From the NCBI GenBank assembly GCA_030765065.1, contig CM060975.1, forward strand, positions 202,840,007 to 202,904,006: a DNA stretch of 64,000 nt. Reading direction: 5' to 3'. The stretch comes from Deroplatys truncata (taxonomy: Eukaryota; Arthropoda; Insecta; Mantodea; Mantidae). The translations under genes were made by a program, and so were the position numbers. Below, one piece after another: positions 22,745 to 33,979 of this stretch. The notes under the pieces are model-generated. The model did no database searches and was not told the origin of the DNA. It saw nothing but the letters and a program-made list of their open reading frames with translations. Positions within the stretch are counted from its first letter, which is position 1. Each line of letters starts with the position of its first letter.

Positions 22745-23785
22745 CTCATTTGAATAAAATAATTCGCAATTTCAGCTTTTATAAACACAAAATAAGCATT
22801 GCCAAGGTAGAACTTTTGAAGAGGCAGAGATATAAGTTTTTATACTACCGAAGCACTTGATTCTTCTGAAAGCCATAAACAAGTTTATCGGAATAAAATA
22901 AAGAAAATACGGTTTTGAATGCTTAGACATGCTCTAAATCTGCAGAGACTTGAAGGAGATTCTCGTACATTATTATGCTGACTTGAATGTTGGAGCCGTT
23001 ACAGGAGGAAAGATGGTCTCTTTGATAGATGGCGCGGTAATCATCATTTCTCGAACGCTGAGCAATAAATCGACAAAGCAATATTGTCAGATACTGGAGA
23101 TAGGCAAAGGGGGAATTTTAATTAGAGATAATATGTGTTCATACGTCAAGGTAAGCTATTCATAGCAGAGTAAGGAGGAATGACATGCGACGGTACCATA
23201 GTAGGACTTGCTTCCTGCGGTGCCAGTGTTTTCTTGCCCGTCTCGACCATTCATTCCTTAAAGCAACAACTCATTTTTTGCTAAATTTATTTTAACAACT
23301 TAATGGCTGAAGGGCCTTGTCTAAACCCCAACACGTCAATAATTTTTGGAGTAACTACTACAGTTTACCAGTTGTTTACGCTATCGAGTTTCTAGGGAAA
23401 TGCCAAGTAAATCGCTACCAAATTTGAACAGAACATTTGAAATTATCAAATAAACACGTGAGATGTCATAAAAGTGGAATGGATATATGAAAATTACTAT
23501 AAAAGTTATTCTAAAACACTGTAACTTCATATTGGATGCTTTTACGATAGTCCTATTTACAGATGACGTGAAAATGTTCCAAATTATTATTAAGCATCAT
23601 CGTTTAGATGCAAAGCTGCAGATGGTAAGTATAGTCACTTTTTATGGGAATCGTGTAAAAAAACTGTGTCCACAAAATGGATAAAACTGAAATAATAGTT
23701 GTCATAAATTACTTAGTTTTGAAGTGTATGAGTATCCAATAGAACACTAATAGAAATACAAAAGGAGTTAGATTCGACAGTAAAG
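22745..23785. other. Unannotated stretch
   Basis: Nothing supportable seen. Short open frames at 22950-23165 and 23487-23684 have no recognisable motif. Confidence 0.5.
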
Positions 23786-23789
23786 GATA

Positions 23790-24647
23790 TTTTCCATTCG
23801 CTTTCGACGGTTAAAAAGGTAACCTCCTGGATTGAAGCCTGTTAGTACATCCATTCAAGATGATGAGCCTCCGGCGCTCCAAATCAGATATCATCGACAA
23901 GACTGTGTCAAAAATTCACAATGCCGTACTAAGTGATCGCTGATTGAAGGTTAGCTGACATTGTAAAGACTTCAATACTGCATTTAAGCCAAATTTTGTG
24001 TATGAGAATGATTTTCGCACGAGTGTGCCGCGTTTGTTAACAATAAAACAAAAACACATTCGAATGAATGTTTCTCAAGACTTGATTACACGAAATTTCA
24101 GTGAGTTTCTCCGACAATACATGATACAAAGATTCATCACTACACGTCAGAGACGAAGAAACAGTCCAAACAATGGGTGACAACAGAAGATGCACGATAG
24201 AAAACAAAAACGGTTCCATCTGCAGAATAACGCTTCACTAATGGACCAACTGAAGGTTGATTATTATTCAGACTAAACGTTCACACCTTGCAAAAACAAA
24301 ATTCTCTTTCATCACCATAATGCGCTTTCAACGTCTAAGATTGCTGAAGCAGAACTTGACCTTCGCTTTCAAGCACTTCCACATCCACCTATTCGCCGGA
24401 TTTGGCTTCCGAATATTATTTTTTGTTCACAAACGTGAAGGAATGGTTGGGGTTCACATCAAATGTAAGGTTAATTATAATGCTTAATTTGTGCAGTTGG
24501 ACAACTCTTATTTTGCTGAGGGTATCACAAAGTTTGAAGGTCTTTGGACAAAATATTTTGATTTACAAGATAACTATGTTGAAACACATTTTTCTTAATT
24601 CTTGGGTTTTCTTGGTCAGGCCGAGAAGTTTTAACAGCCACTCATAT
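23790..24647 (+). pseudogene. Decayed mariner transposase relic (M4)
   Basis: Frame-shifted remnants in mariner order on the + strand: a TSIQDDE segment (linker after the DNA-binding domain), VPRLLT then MNVSQDL, KILFHHHNALSTSKIAEAEL (second catalytic aspartate position, here His in place of Asp), ALPHPP, FLFTNVKEWLG, and a C-terminal YFAEGITKFEGLWTKYFDLQ followed by a degenerate end. The first catalytic aspartate motif is not recognisable. The 3' end has GGTCAGGCCGAGAAGTTTTA, resembling a mariner terminal repeat, so the element may end near 24647. Confidence 0.75.
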
Positions 24648-24649
24648 CA

Positions 24650-25860
24650 AGGAATCAACTACTCCAGTTATTTTTTAATTTATGTAAACTGCTGCGATAG
24701 TTCCCGTTTCGCGAAAACCAATAAAAAATACATTTGTGGAGCTATGCAATTACAGCAACGATAAGTTATGATCAATAAATTCTAGGCAGCTGTGTCCAAA
24801 TGGAATGCTGCACAACGAGCTACACAGAAGATGTTAAAATAAGTGAAATTTTAATTCTGGGGAAAACTATGGATTGAAAGTGGACTGCGCCACTACGGTA
24901 TGGGAACATACTCCACGCTCACTGTGGGAGATACTTGAGCTGACCCCTCATAAAAGTTATTCAGGGTTTCGCAACATGCCGGATATGAGAATTATAGCCC
25001 TCGTAATTTCTAGACCATCTCCTCATTCGTTTTTTCAACATGGCGATAGCACAGTAAAATTCGTTTTTCAGTTCACTCAGATACTGGTTCCTCCATTTCA
25101 AACAACTGCCACACTTCTTCAGTCTTCCTCTTTTCCAATCTTCATACCAATACTTCATGAATTTTACAACGCTATTGACATGTTGAAGGAACGCTTGAGG
25201 TGAGATGGTCTAGGACTTCTTATGACTGATACCTTTAGAATTATGAAGAGGGGAAGACCGAAGACATTTAAAGTAGTCCAAATAGGGGTGCATGAATTTA
25301 AGCCACCTGTGGTGTTTTTAAGATAAAATATATATAGGTTGCTAACAGATCGAGATACATTATTATACGCCGCAATGAACACACCCTCTGTCAGTACACT
25401 TCTGTTTATTTTAGTAAGCGAACATAGCAGACATTCTTTGGTGCTGGTCGTATCAGTTAGGCTATGAAAGTTGTTAGTGAGGGCACAAACCGAGGGAAGA
25501 AGGTCTTGTGGCTTTAAATACAGATGGACGTATACGATGGCGATGTACAACAAAGTTATGTTGAGCAAACGTTATAACAAGCGAAGGAGTTATCGTATTA
25601 AAACAAGTTAATCACCAACATGAGTAAGTGAAAGATACTTACACTGTCAAAACGTTATGGATGCTTTTTATTATTAGTAGTATTATTATTAATTAAAGAA
25701 ACTCTGTTGTACTATAATCTGTACAATATAGTTGTGCACATTTACAGAAAAAACAAAATTAATTTGAAACACGTATTTGGGTTATTACCCCTGATAATCC
25801 TAATGTAATTTCTGTCATTAGATTGGATTTATTGGTAATTTCCTATTCAATCTTTTGTTG
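24650..25860. other. Unannotated stretch
   Basis: Contains open frames of about 110-134 codons on both strands around 24874-25568, but none carries a motif I recognise and they overlap each other antisense. No repeat match elsewhere in the window was noticed. Confidence 0.5.
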
Positions 25861-25865
25861 GTGTG

Positions 25866-26640
25866 ATTAGTTGTAGAGTTTGCTGGTATTTGTAGTAGTA
25901 AAGGATTGGTGTGTCGTAGAAATGAGTTGTAGTTTCTTATAGCTACCTCGGATTACTGTAGAAACCTCCGGAATTCCTAGGTCATTATGAAGAGCGGTTT
26001 TGCGAGTATACCAAGGTTCATCAGTTAGAATTCGGAGAAATCTGTTCTGTAGAGATAATGTTCTTAGAATTTGTGGTGATGAATCGGAAACCCAGATTGC
26101 ACAACCGTACAGCCACATAGGACGGATGAGGGAATTATATAGCAATATTCTGTATTGCAAAGCAAGTGGCGACTTCCAAGTTATGATGGACTTCAGAAGA
26201 CGAATACAGTACCTGATTTTCTGAGCTAAGTTTGTGATAGGGTCATTCCATGTACATTTATCTAAAATTATGCCGAGATATCTAACAGTTTCTGATGTGG
26301 GTATTACTGCAACTTTTAGTTTAACAGAATGAATACTGGTGTTTCTCTTCTGTGTGAACTTTACTAATTGATTTTAAAGGATTCATACTGATTCTCCAAC
26401 GCTTGCACCATAGGTGGATTTTTTAACAGAGTGTGATAGGCAGATTCAAACTGCCTTTGCTCAGAATTGCAATGCCATCAGCGTAATGCGCAATAGTGAA
26501 GTTTATGTGGCAGATGTTCATATGGTGTATATAAGTGGTCCAAGAACACTACCCTGAGGTACTTCAGATTTAAATGCACTTGATTGTGACTGTGCATATT
26601 CACATTTTACGGAATAGGTGCGACTAGACATGTATGGTTT
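25866..26640 (-). pseudogene. Jockey-like LINE reverse transcriptase, 3' half
   Basis: Reading down the minus strand from about 26640: the upstream pattern (YMSSRTYSV), reverse transcriptase motif VPQGSVLGPLIY (about 26531-26566), catalytic motif AHYADGIAIL (about 26470-26491, with Gly replacing the second Asp of YADD), RYLGIILDKCTW, and the connection region LLYNSLIRPMWLYGCAIW through PWYTRKTALHNDLGIP near 25980. This order is that of jockey-clade non-LTR retrotransposons. Frames shift at least once after YADG. The copy is 5'-truncated and inactive. No poly(A) tail was identified below 25866. Confidence 0.85.
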
Positions 26641-26649
26641 AATTATTCT

Positions 26650-27571
26650 CTAATATTATGGCTACTTGAAAACGTAAAGCTGTTCAGGACATTTGCGAGA
26701 CAGCCAATGCAGTTATTTCCAAATCAGTTGGTGAGAATGCGTGTGATACAGGTGGTTTATTACAATTCTCCCACAAAAAACGGCTTCAGGAAGCAATTTA
26801 TAATGTACGCCAAAAATGTCCTTCATGCCTTCCAACGTCCTAAGCAGGGAATTACGAAAGTGTTAGTAATTGCGGCTAAAAAGCTGAAAAGTTGAACAAT
26901 TTTGTCTTCTTAGTGATATCGAAAATAATGTCATTGTGCTTTTTGCAAAACAAACGAAATATGTGCGTAAATATGATTATGTATACATGGACCATACTTT
27001 GACTTCTGCGCTAAACGTTTCATACAGTTGTTTACGTTTCATTTCCTGGAAAAAGGACATTCGGTTCCGCCAATATTTTGCGTGTTCCCAGACAAAAGAG
27101 AGAAAAAATCTAAAAAAGTTACAGTGGATTACGAGGTGACAATTCATAACCCTATTAGATCGGTACGCGGTAAAACAGTAATAATACGTGGATGCTTGGT
27201 GGTGTAAATTCCAAAGTGTTGGCTTAGCAAGCACACACAAAGACAAAAACATCTGCAGAAGGTCTATGACTTACTCAGATTTTTGGCCTTCCTTATCTAG
27301 CTCCTAAAGAAGTAAGTGGCTGTTTTGTGTTTGATCTACATTACGAGAAACCAGAAAATTCTAAAATAACGCAATTTTGTGATTATCCCGTTGACAACTG
27401 TATATCAAATGAAGCACGTTTACCTCCAATAGTTTGGGCGGCACAGTCTTCAGCTACCACAGACTCAAACAACGCCTGCGAATCATTTCACAGAAAGTTC
27501 AATGCCGTCTTTTATGCTCTGCACCCTGACGTATTAAAACCTGCCAGTGGAATAAATGTACTCCAGATTTA
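26650..27571 (+). pseudogene. MULE-type transposase relic
   Basis: Successive frame-shifted segments follow the order of FLYWCH-containing MULE transposases: LQEAIYNVRQKCPSCLP (post-zinc-finger linker), ENNVIVLFAKQTKYVRKYDY then MDHTL (start of the DDE domain, normally MDGTF), a leucine-rich LLPNK-like region, LAPKEVSGCFVFDLHYE, and the best-kept block: FCDYPVDNCISNEARLPP, WAAQSS and NNACESFHRKFNAVFYALHP. The last block (about 27372-27530) is the C-terminal part of the MULE domain. Terminal inverted repeats were not found. It lies directly beside the LINE on the left and the LTR-like copy on the right. Confidence 0.75.
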
Positions 27572-27686
27572 AACTTGCATGAAACTCCATGTTATATACG
27601 AACAAAAAGAAAGGGGAAAGAAAATGAAAAGAAAAAGGCACTTTGAAAAATGTGATTTGCCTCACTGTTTGGAAAGCCAAACTTGA

Positions 27687-28652
27687 TTGAATGTCTCACG
27701 TATGGTACAGAGTCTCTGGTGGCCTTCGCCCCAACTTTACTTTTCGTGGTCTTCCCCCAACTTTACTTTCTGGTGGCCTTCGCCCCAAGTTTACTTTCCG
27801 GTGGCCTTCGTCCCAACTTTACTTTTCGGTGGTCTTCGCCCCCAGTGTTTAAGAATCAACTTTGTATTTTAACGTTTCTTTAAATATTATATATATTTAG
27901 GTTTGCCTCGGCTGCGTCAGTATTAATTTTGTAGAAACTTGTTTGTCTTAACAGGGTGTGATACGACTAAAGAATGTAGACTTACACAAATTATAATTTT
28001 TATTTCACCATTTATTAATCCTTCACACTATTAAATAACACTTTACTTATAGAGAGCTGTGAGATTATTTATTAATTACTTGAACTTTTAACACGTAAAC
28101 TTTATATTCTCGCCGTAATGAATTTTCATCTCACACTGAATCCGTATTAAACTTCTCGAGGACGCGTCTCGCGTCCAGTTAGGAACGCTGTCTACTAGCA
28201 ACTGGCGCCTGAATTTGTACAATTTGCTCTATTTTAGTTTCTGATTGGGTAATCCTACTCCAATAGAATACTTTTATTTAACTTTAGCTTTTTTCTTGTT
28301 GTTGATTGGCTATTTATAAACAGTCTCAAAAATTACATTATTGTTGCTCCAAGAATTACTAGTAGTATTATTAAACTTTCCAATTCATTATTGCCTCAAG
28401 GTTACCTCATTGTTACCTCATTGTTAGTAACTTATGACCTATATTCTCACAGCTCCGACATTATTAAATTACATAATACATTCACATAAAATTATTATAC
28501 ATGTGCACAATAATATAAACATTAATACAATGGCTGTTACATACATTTTATATATTATTTTATACACATATTGTTCTAAGGCGGGCTGTTATTGAATTTA
28601 TATATTATATAATTAGACTGAAATCATATAAGTATTAAAAATACTGCCTCAA
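27687..28652 (-). mobile_element. LTR-like repeat copy 4, with CTTGA target duplication
   Basis: Ends AATACTGCCTCAA and is flanked by CTTGA at 27682-27686 and 28653-28657. The GAGCTGTGAGA / TCTCACAGCTC pair is at about 28058 and 28444. Its low-coordinate end carries an expanded tandem array. Compared with copies 1 and 3 it stops short of the primer-binding-site-like motif, so the four copies share one end but differ at the other. Confidence 0.75.
27718..27847 (-). repeat. 28 bp tandem array, about five units
   Basis: Consecutive units on the + strand read GGTGGCCTTCGCCCCAACTT followed by TACTTTTC, with point changes and one 26 bp unit. The same unit occurs about twice in LTR-like copies 1, 2 and 3, so the array has expanded in this copy only. 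Confidence 0.9.
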
Positions 28653-28659
28653 CTTGACA

Positions 28660-29740
28660 AGTTTAATAGAATTGACTCCCTTAACCGAGAACCCCGTTTT
28701 GGATGATAACAGTAAGGATTACATCAGAAAATGTCTTATTTAAACAGGCCTAACTTGTAGTGACCTGTGTACAAATCTGAAAAGAGATTGATATTTTAAC
28801 GATTAAAAGTTTTTATAAGTTCATCATATTTTTAACCACACCAGGTGTAAACCTATTAGTCCGAAGTCTGAATGAAGTGAACATGGTTTATAGGTGCCAA
28901 TCTATGAAAATAAAATTCTTTTTCTTATTTTTGTATTTATTTAATTTACAACTTCCCAACTCTATCGTATATTGCGGTTATAGCTAAATTTTACACAGTT
29001 TGTACAAACTCAAACGTTAATAATAGATTATATCAAAGTTCATTATTTCTAGTAAATAAGTAACAACTTAAAACTATAAATACAATTTTGAAATTAAACA
29101 TATACTACATTTACAATTTTTACATTTAGGGTTTCCAATATACATAAAATTGCAACAAATTATTGTTTAATAAATTAACTATAAATGTTAAAGTATATAA
29201 CAAAGAACGTGTAAAAACTAATGTAGCAATTGTTAAGAACAGCTGTGGCTTCTGTAAATTAATGACAGCAGAAATTAAAATGTCCAGTCAAAAAGTACCT
29301 TCTTTTTTAAAAAATAAGACAACGAAACAAAAGGTGTTCAACTCTTTGTTCCTTATGACAGATAGATACATAAATTTCCATTCTGTTTCTGTAATTTAAA
29401 TCTTTTAAATTGGAACCCTAATTTTCCGTGTACCGATATAAATTGTGTAACTATAAAATTTGGCCTGAATTTTGGAATGTATAAAGGAATATTGACTTAC
29501 TGAAAATACAATAATGCTACAAGACATTATTTATTGATTTTCCGCCAATTATTGTGACACAAATACAGGCGCCTGGTTCAAATGGTGAAAGGAATAATTG
29601 GAATTAAAAGAATCGATCACTAAACCGATCTTGATCGTAGAGAGGGGCAGTTGGAAGTAAGCTTTTTAAATTGTTTTAATCGCAGTTAATTTTATAGAAC
29701 TGTGAAGCCTTAAGAGAAAGGCAAAACTTCTTTCAAATAT
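28660..29740. other. Unannotated AT-rich stretch
   Basis: Nothing supportable seen. An open frame at 29163-29399 is AT-driven and motif-free. Confidence 0.5.
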
Positions 29741-30102
29741 AGAGGGTGGACCATTTAAGTTGAGACTGTAAAATATCTCCAAAACTAAGCGTTTGTAGAA
29801 ATAAATGTATTTAATAAACGTTGCTTGATATTATGGGTGAAAGTAAATGCCATTAGTTTTGTTTGTTCGGACGTTAGGATAGCCATTTTAGGGTCAATTT
29901 AGTTTTTTTAAAATGGGAAGCTATATCTGGGGTCAAATTAGATTGACCCTAAAGCGACCACCACAACGTTCTCTAAATAAAAACATGGCTAATGGCATTT
30001 ACGTTTCCCCATTATTTCAAGCAAGTTTTATTCAAGACATTTATTTCTACAACGCTTAGTTTTGGAGATAATGTACACTCTCAACTTAAATGGTCCACTC
30101 TG
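29741..30102. mobile_element. Foldback MITE with long inverted arms
   Basis: Left arm from AGAGGGTGGACCATTTAAGT through ATCTCCAAAACTAAGCG and TAAATGCCATTAG. The right arm read in reverse gives AGAGTGGACCATTTAAG, ATCTCCAAAACTAAGCG and TAAATGCCATTAG, so the arms pair over about 125 bp each with modest divergence. A second inner inverted pair, TTTAGGGTCAATTTAG / AGATTGACCCTAAA, lies at the centre. Possible short flanking duplication ATAG (29739-29742 and 30104-30107). No coding region. Confidence 0.85.
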
Positions 30103-30104
30103 AA

Positions 30105-31520
30105 TAGTTTATGACAGTTAAATTTTTGTTGCATGAACTACCTCGTTTTATTCGCTGTTAGTTGTTTAAATTTTTTCACGTTTCAAACAGAACGCCTTGA
30201 GATATTATGTGAATGTAACATTATGGCTATGGCTGTAAAATTCTTATCGTCTGTCTCAAGTACAAAATATTATATTAGTGTAAAATTCCCTAACTGAATA
30301 TCCTTTTTATTAAAACAAGAAAGACAAGTAAATCTTTATGTGTGTAATTTGTACAGTAGGTATGAAAACAAATGGTTTGTTGAAATGACTCACCTTAGAT
30401 TTTTCTTTCTCTTCTTTACAGCTAAGGTAGAGCGCTTATACACCCCAGGTTTAATTGGCGATTAAAGCTCATAGCTTGCTTTCCTGATAAATACTTCATG
30501 ACGGCGTCCTTGAATTTCAAACTAGAATATTACTTCTGCTTCTTGCTTTAAACGGTTGGTTAGACATGAAGGGGAAAGTGAGAGAGCCTAAAAACTGGGA
30601 GCTTTAAATTCTTGTACACAGAAAACCACTCCGGAATTCTTAAGTAATATACATAAAAATGTGGATTTTCGTTTATGCTGCAAATTAATAATTAACGTTC
30701 CAGCTCTCTCAGATAATAGATCCACTTTTTATTACAGTTATAAAAATTGTCGTTCTCCGTTAAGCACTTAAATTAAAACTGATTTAAGACTTTGAGCGCC
30801 TAAATTATGGCACAAACGCAATACTTCATCAGATAGTAACCTGTTCCTGATTCAATTTATTAGCAAGACCCGAACCTACATTCAAAGGTTTTGTTATGCT
30901 ATTACAGTTCCTTTTAAGGGACTGAATGTGATGTTTAAACAGTTTTATGGACGGTTCATTTCAAATTGTCTTTTAGAAGATACTCTCTAAGGAAACATAG
31001 TATTTCTTTTCTTGTTGAAAGTTTTCAGAGGTTGTTATCCTGTACACTGCTCTTTGTTCTTGTGTTGATTACAATTAAGTTCCTGGGTCGTATTTTACGT
31101 TCTTTGCCCCTCCTTTGTTCTACAGATTCCTCGTCCAGACTTGATTTTATCTGCTGTATAAAGCAACGTGTACGTGAAATTTAAACAATAACTTAAATAT
31201 ATATGCAAGTATTTTTAACTTTTGACTGCAGAATATGAATAATGTTTTCAGCTCGTAACTTTGAGCTCTAGGGTCATTTAACTGTCCTTTTGAGGTAAAA
31301 CAAAGCGTATTTTACCTTTTTAATGCTTTCGGATTTTGTTTTTAGTAAACAAACCCCTCTGCATAGAAATAGTTCAGTAGGTGATTAAATGTTCAGGGTG
31401 AAACGGGAAATTAATAGTAAAAAACTTGAAATCTACCTGGAAAAGTAGAATAAAATCTGAAAAACTCAATCATATGGACGGGATGCGAGACAGTTCGGTA
31501 ATTTAATGTCCTATCGACCA
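30105..31520. other. Unannotated stretch
   Basis: No repeat partner in the window, no RNA gene and no recognisable protein. A 72-codon open frame at 30966-31184 carries no known motif. Confidence 0.5.
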
Positions 31521-31522
31521 TC

Positions 31523-31881
31523 TACGAGGCGTGTTTTTAAAGTAAATACCAATAATTTGTTATAAAAGAACATATTAGTTTCCAAATACTATATTATCAC
31601 TCATTACCTTACACTACTTTTCCACGTAGTTACCGCCGTTATTTAGATACTTGTCGTAACAGGAAACCAGTTTTCGTATGCCTTCGTCAAACAAAGATGC
31701 CGCCTGTGATGAAAGAACATTTCGAAACGCTCTAACAACAGGAAAACACAAAGTGATGATCGCTCACTACGTCTAGCTTCCTAATGAATGGAGGAAACGA
31801 TCGCGCATGCTCAAAATCGCGAGTGCAGCGCTGCAGCGGCAAACTATTAAAACGGTACTTACTTTAAAAACGCGCCTCGTA
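31523..31881 (-). mobile_element. Mariner M1 MITE, 359 bp deletion derivative
   Basis: Flanked by the target TA at 31523 and 31880. Terminal inverted repeats: CGAGGCGTGTTTTTAAAGTA on the left, and CGAGGCGCGTTTTTAAAGTA when the right end is read in reverse. Inside, on the minus strand, only the C-terminal end of the transposase remains (GGNYVEK-stop near 31610-31630, preceded by FDEG-like residues), joined to 5' sequence. It is the unoccupied reference for the insertion at 3418-4545. Confidence 0.9.
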
Positions 31882-31960
31882 GCTTAGCCGATTAGAGCAA
31901 TGACACAAAAGCCGAAGGTCCGCGGTTCAAATCCCGACTGTGGTGTTGAATGTGCCAGTC
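31878..31960 (+). mobile_element. tRNA-like SINE head next to the M1 MITE
   Basis: TAGCTTAGCCGATTAGAGCA resembles box A with a paired D arm, and GGTTCAAATCC resembles box B, about 35 bases apart. The acceptor and anticodon stems do not pair convincingly, so I do not call a tRNA gene. It begins exactly where the mariner terminal repeat ends, so the TA target may have been in this head. Confidence 0.5.
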
Positions 31961-32044
31961 TGATTCTATCTTTCTAACTGTAGCCTATACACGGTCGTGT
32001 GAAAGAACAGTTCATTATTATAATTGAGATGTATGTATAGGTTA

Positions 32045-32562
32045 TATAACGGAGTGGGACACCTCACACGCTGCAACTACAAGATCTATAGTGGCTCCCA
32101 GCCCCCAAAAGGAAGGAAAGAAGTTCAGGGACCTTAGGAGACTAAGACTGCGGACACACAGGCCACAGAGACGCGCGGAAGTCCTTAACAGTTCCAGGCT
32201 CAAAGACCCGTTTTACTGCTGGAGCTGCCCAGAGAGGGCAATGAACGACCTGTCGACTAAGCAGCCCTCTAGTGTCTACGGGGAGTACCTACTCTTTCCT
32301 TCGAGCAAGCGTTCGCGCCATTTATTGGGCACCTAATACGCCAGGAAGCGTAGAAACACTCTTGAAAAATGAGAAGGAACTAATGAAAGGGAAATGACGA
32401 AAAGAAGATCGTGGTAAATGAGAAACCACCCCAGCGTTCGCCTACCGACCAAGGAAAACCACGAAAAAGCCAAGGTCAGAGTGAGTGGTCCCGAATACAG
32501 TCTCACACATTACCGCGGAGCATCTCGCTCGGTATCATTAAAATATAATGATCCATTCAGAG
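32045..32562 (-). mobile_element. SINE-A copy, near full length
   Basis: On the + strand it ends in CATCTCGCTCGG (reverse of the head CCGAGCGAGATG). It contains AAACCACCCCAGCGTTCGCC, CAAGGAAAACCACGAAAAAG, GCAGCCCTCTAGTGTCTACG, CTGGAGCTGCCCAGAGAGGG and the tail block TAGTGGCTCCCAG / GACACCTCAC. These blocks are colinear with the copies at 45545-46065 and 61013-62770. The open frames over it are incidental. Confidence 0.85.
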
Positions 32563-32689
32563 ACTTCACCGAAATTAAGGACCTAATTGTGTGTTACTCG
32601 TCCTACTAGTGTCTGAAGTTTGCGCCGATTTAATCAATATCACTATTGTATTTGTGAGAGGAAAAAAGCAATAAAATAGTTTTGCAAAA

Positions 32690-32930
32690 AAGGTTGCTGT
32701 TTGAGTGTCCTTAAAGACTCTCGACTTAAAAAGACTCTCGACTTTATTATTTGTTCCACTTTTTATTTTTAAGTATGATGTTCACACAAACACATATATC
32801 TTTTTATACACTTTTCATTATTTTTATTTGCATTTTATGCACAAGATTTCCACATACTTATTTTGCATAAAATCTCCGTATCGAATTCTTTGTACGAATG
32901 CGAAATAGTCTCTTTCTCAGCTTTAGGCTT
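32690..32930 (-). repeat. Degenerate R1 fragment
   Basis: Carries TTTTTATTTTTAAGTATGAT, GTTCACACAAACACATATA and AAAATCTCCGTATCGAATTC in the R1 order, but strongly diverged. Boundaries are approximate. Confidence 0.5.
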
Positions 32931-32989
32931 TTCACGAAAAAGTGTCAGTTACAGAGGACCTTACACGTGAACTTGTCCCAAGGAGAAGA

Positions 32990-33120
32990 TTAAATCACCC
33001 TATCCCGACCATGCTAAATTTGCTAAATTTAAGACCCACTATTTGAGAATCTATTCAAAATATTGTACTGAAGTTTTTACACGATGTAGGTCCTTAACGT
33101 TTAAACAATAATATCGCTGA
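32990..33120 (+). repeat. Repeat G copy 1
   Basis: Shares CCCTATCCCGA, CTAAATTT, a CTATTTGAGAAT-like block and ACTGAAGTTTTTACACGATG in the same order with 46675-46800. It lies just beyond an R1 fragment in both places, so it may be a lost part of a larger R1-related unit. Confidence 0.45.
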
Positions 33121-33469
33121 TAAAGACTGAATTGTTAATTATAAGTTTTTTCAGATTCAAATTTATCACCAATTCAGTTTTTTAAAAGCATAATTATCTT
33201 ATTAATACCATTTCATCAGCTATCTCTTTAGTTACCTTCAATGGTTGGTAAGAAAATGGGTCATTTTCACCAGAAAATGTCATTTACAGAAGAAGCTGTT
33301 CTAAGTAAACACGGAGGAATAAATTCTAATAACATAGAAACAGCATAGTTTAGGTTCACACGTAAACTACCACACATAGTAGTGGTACACTCGAGTGCAT
33401 AGAGTTGTGTCGATATAATTCTCAGTGGTCTATGTTGAACAAGGAAATATTAAGTCGCCTCTGTCTCTT

Positions 33470-33790
33470 TCAACCCCGACCCCTTACCTGGTTCTAGTAC
33501 TCCACTTAATGTTTAACTTACTCTCCCCTTTTTCCTTTGCTCCTGGGCCTGGAACCGAACTGTGTTCATTAGTTAAAGTTTAAGTGACAAGCTTTTGACA
33601 TCACACCAATACCAGACGGGCTCAATAAGGGGCTGGTGTGTACATTCGTTGCGAAGAATGCCTTTCCGCACTCCTCCCCTTTCGCCGCTCGCCTAGTCCT
33701 GACGTTTGTCCATAAACTAATGCGTGTATTTCGGGCTGAAATTCAAACCAATACGAGATCGCATCACCCAGGGCTTTATAAGATTTATGG
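33470..33790 (-). repeat. Repeat D copy, reverse orientation
   Basis: The minus strand reads GACTAGGCGAGCGGCGAAAG, then GAGGAGTGCGGAAAGGCATT (around 33650-33710), and further on GGTTCCAGGCCCAGGAGC, AAACATTAAGTGGAG and AGAACCAGGTAAGGGGT. These match 39990-40090 and 40180-40265 in order, so this copy contains both halves of the repeat. Confidence 0.65.
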
Positions 33791-33979
33791 ATAATAAGTT
33801 TGAAGACAAACGTAAGCTTGGAGAAACAAAATATCTTTTTTAGAAATATCACTCATAAGAAACAGAGTCACGTCAATGTCTAAATTATTATTATTGTTAT
33901 TATTGTTGTTATTTTGCCTCTTGCAAGGTACAAGGAATCCCTTAATTGTTTCTTCGATGCAAAGTATTATACATAAAAA

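Noticed and set aside
24874-25568. 110-134 codon open frames as a gene
   Set aside because: They run antisense to one another with no motif, no repeat copy and no splice context that I could support.
31878-31955. Functional tRNA gene beside the mariner MITE
   Set aside because: No convincing acceptor or anticodon stem. More likely a SINE head or decayed tRNA-like sequence.
32091-32609. Plus-strand open frames as a host gene
   Set aside because: This is reverse-oriented SINE-A; the apparent charged composition comes from its GC-rich body.
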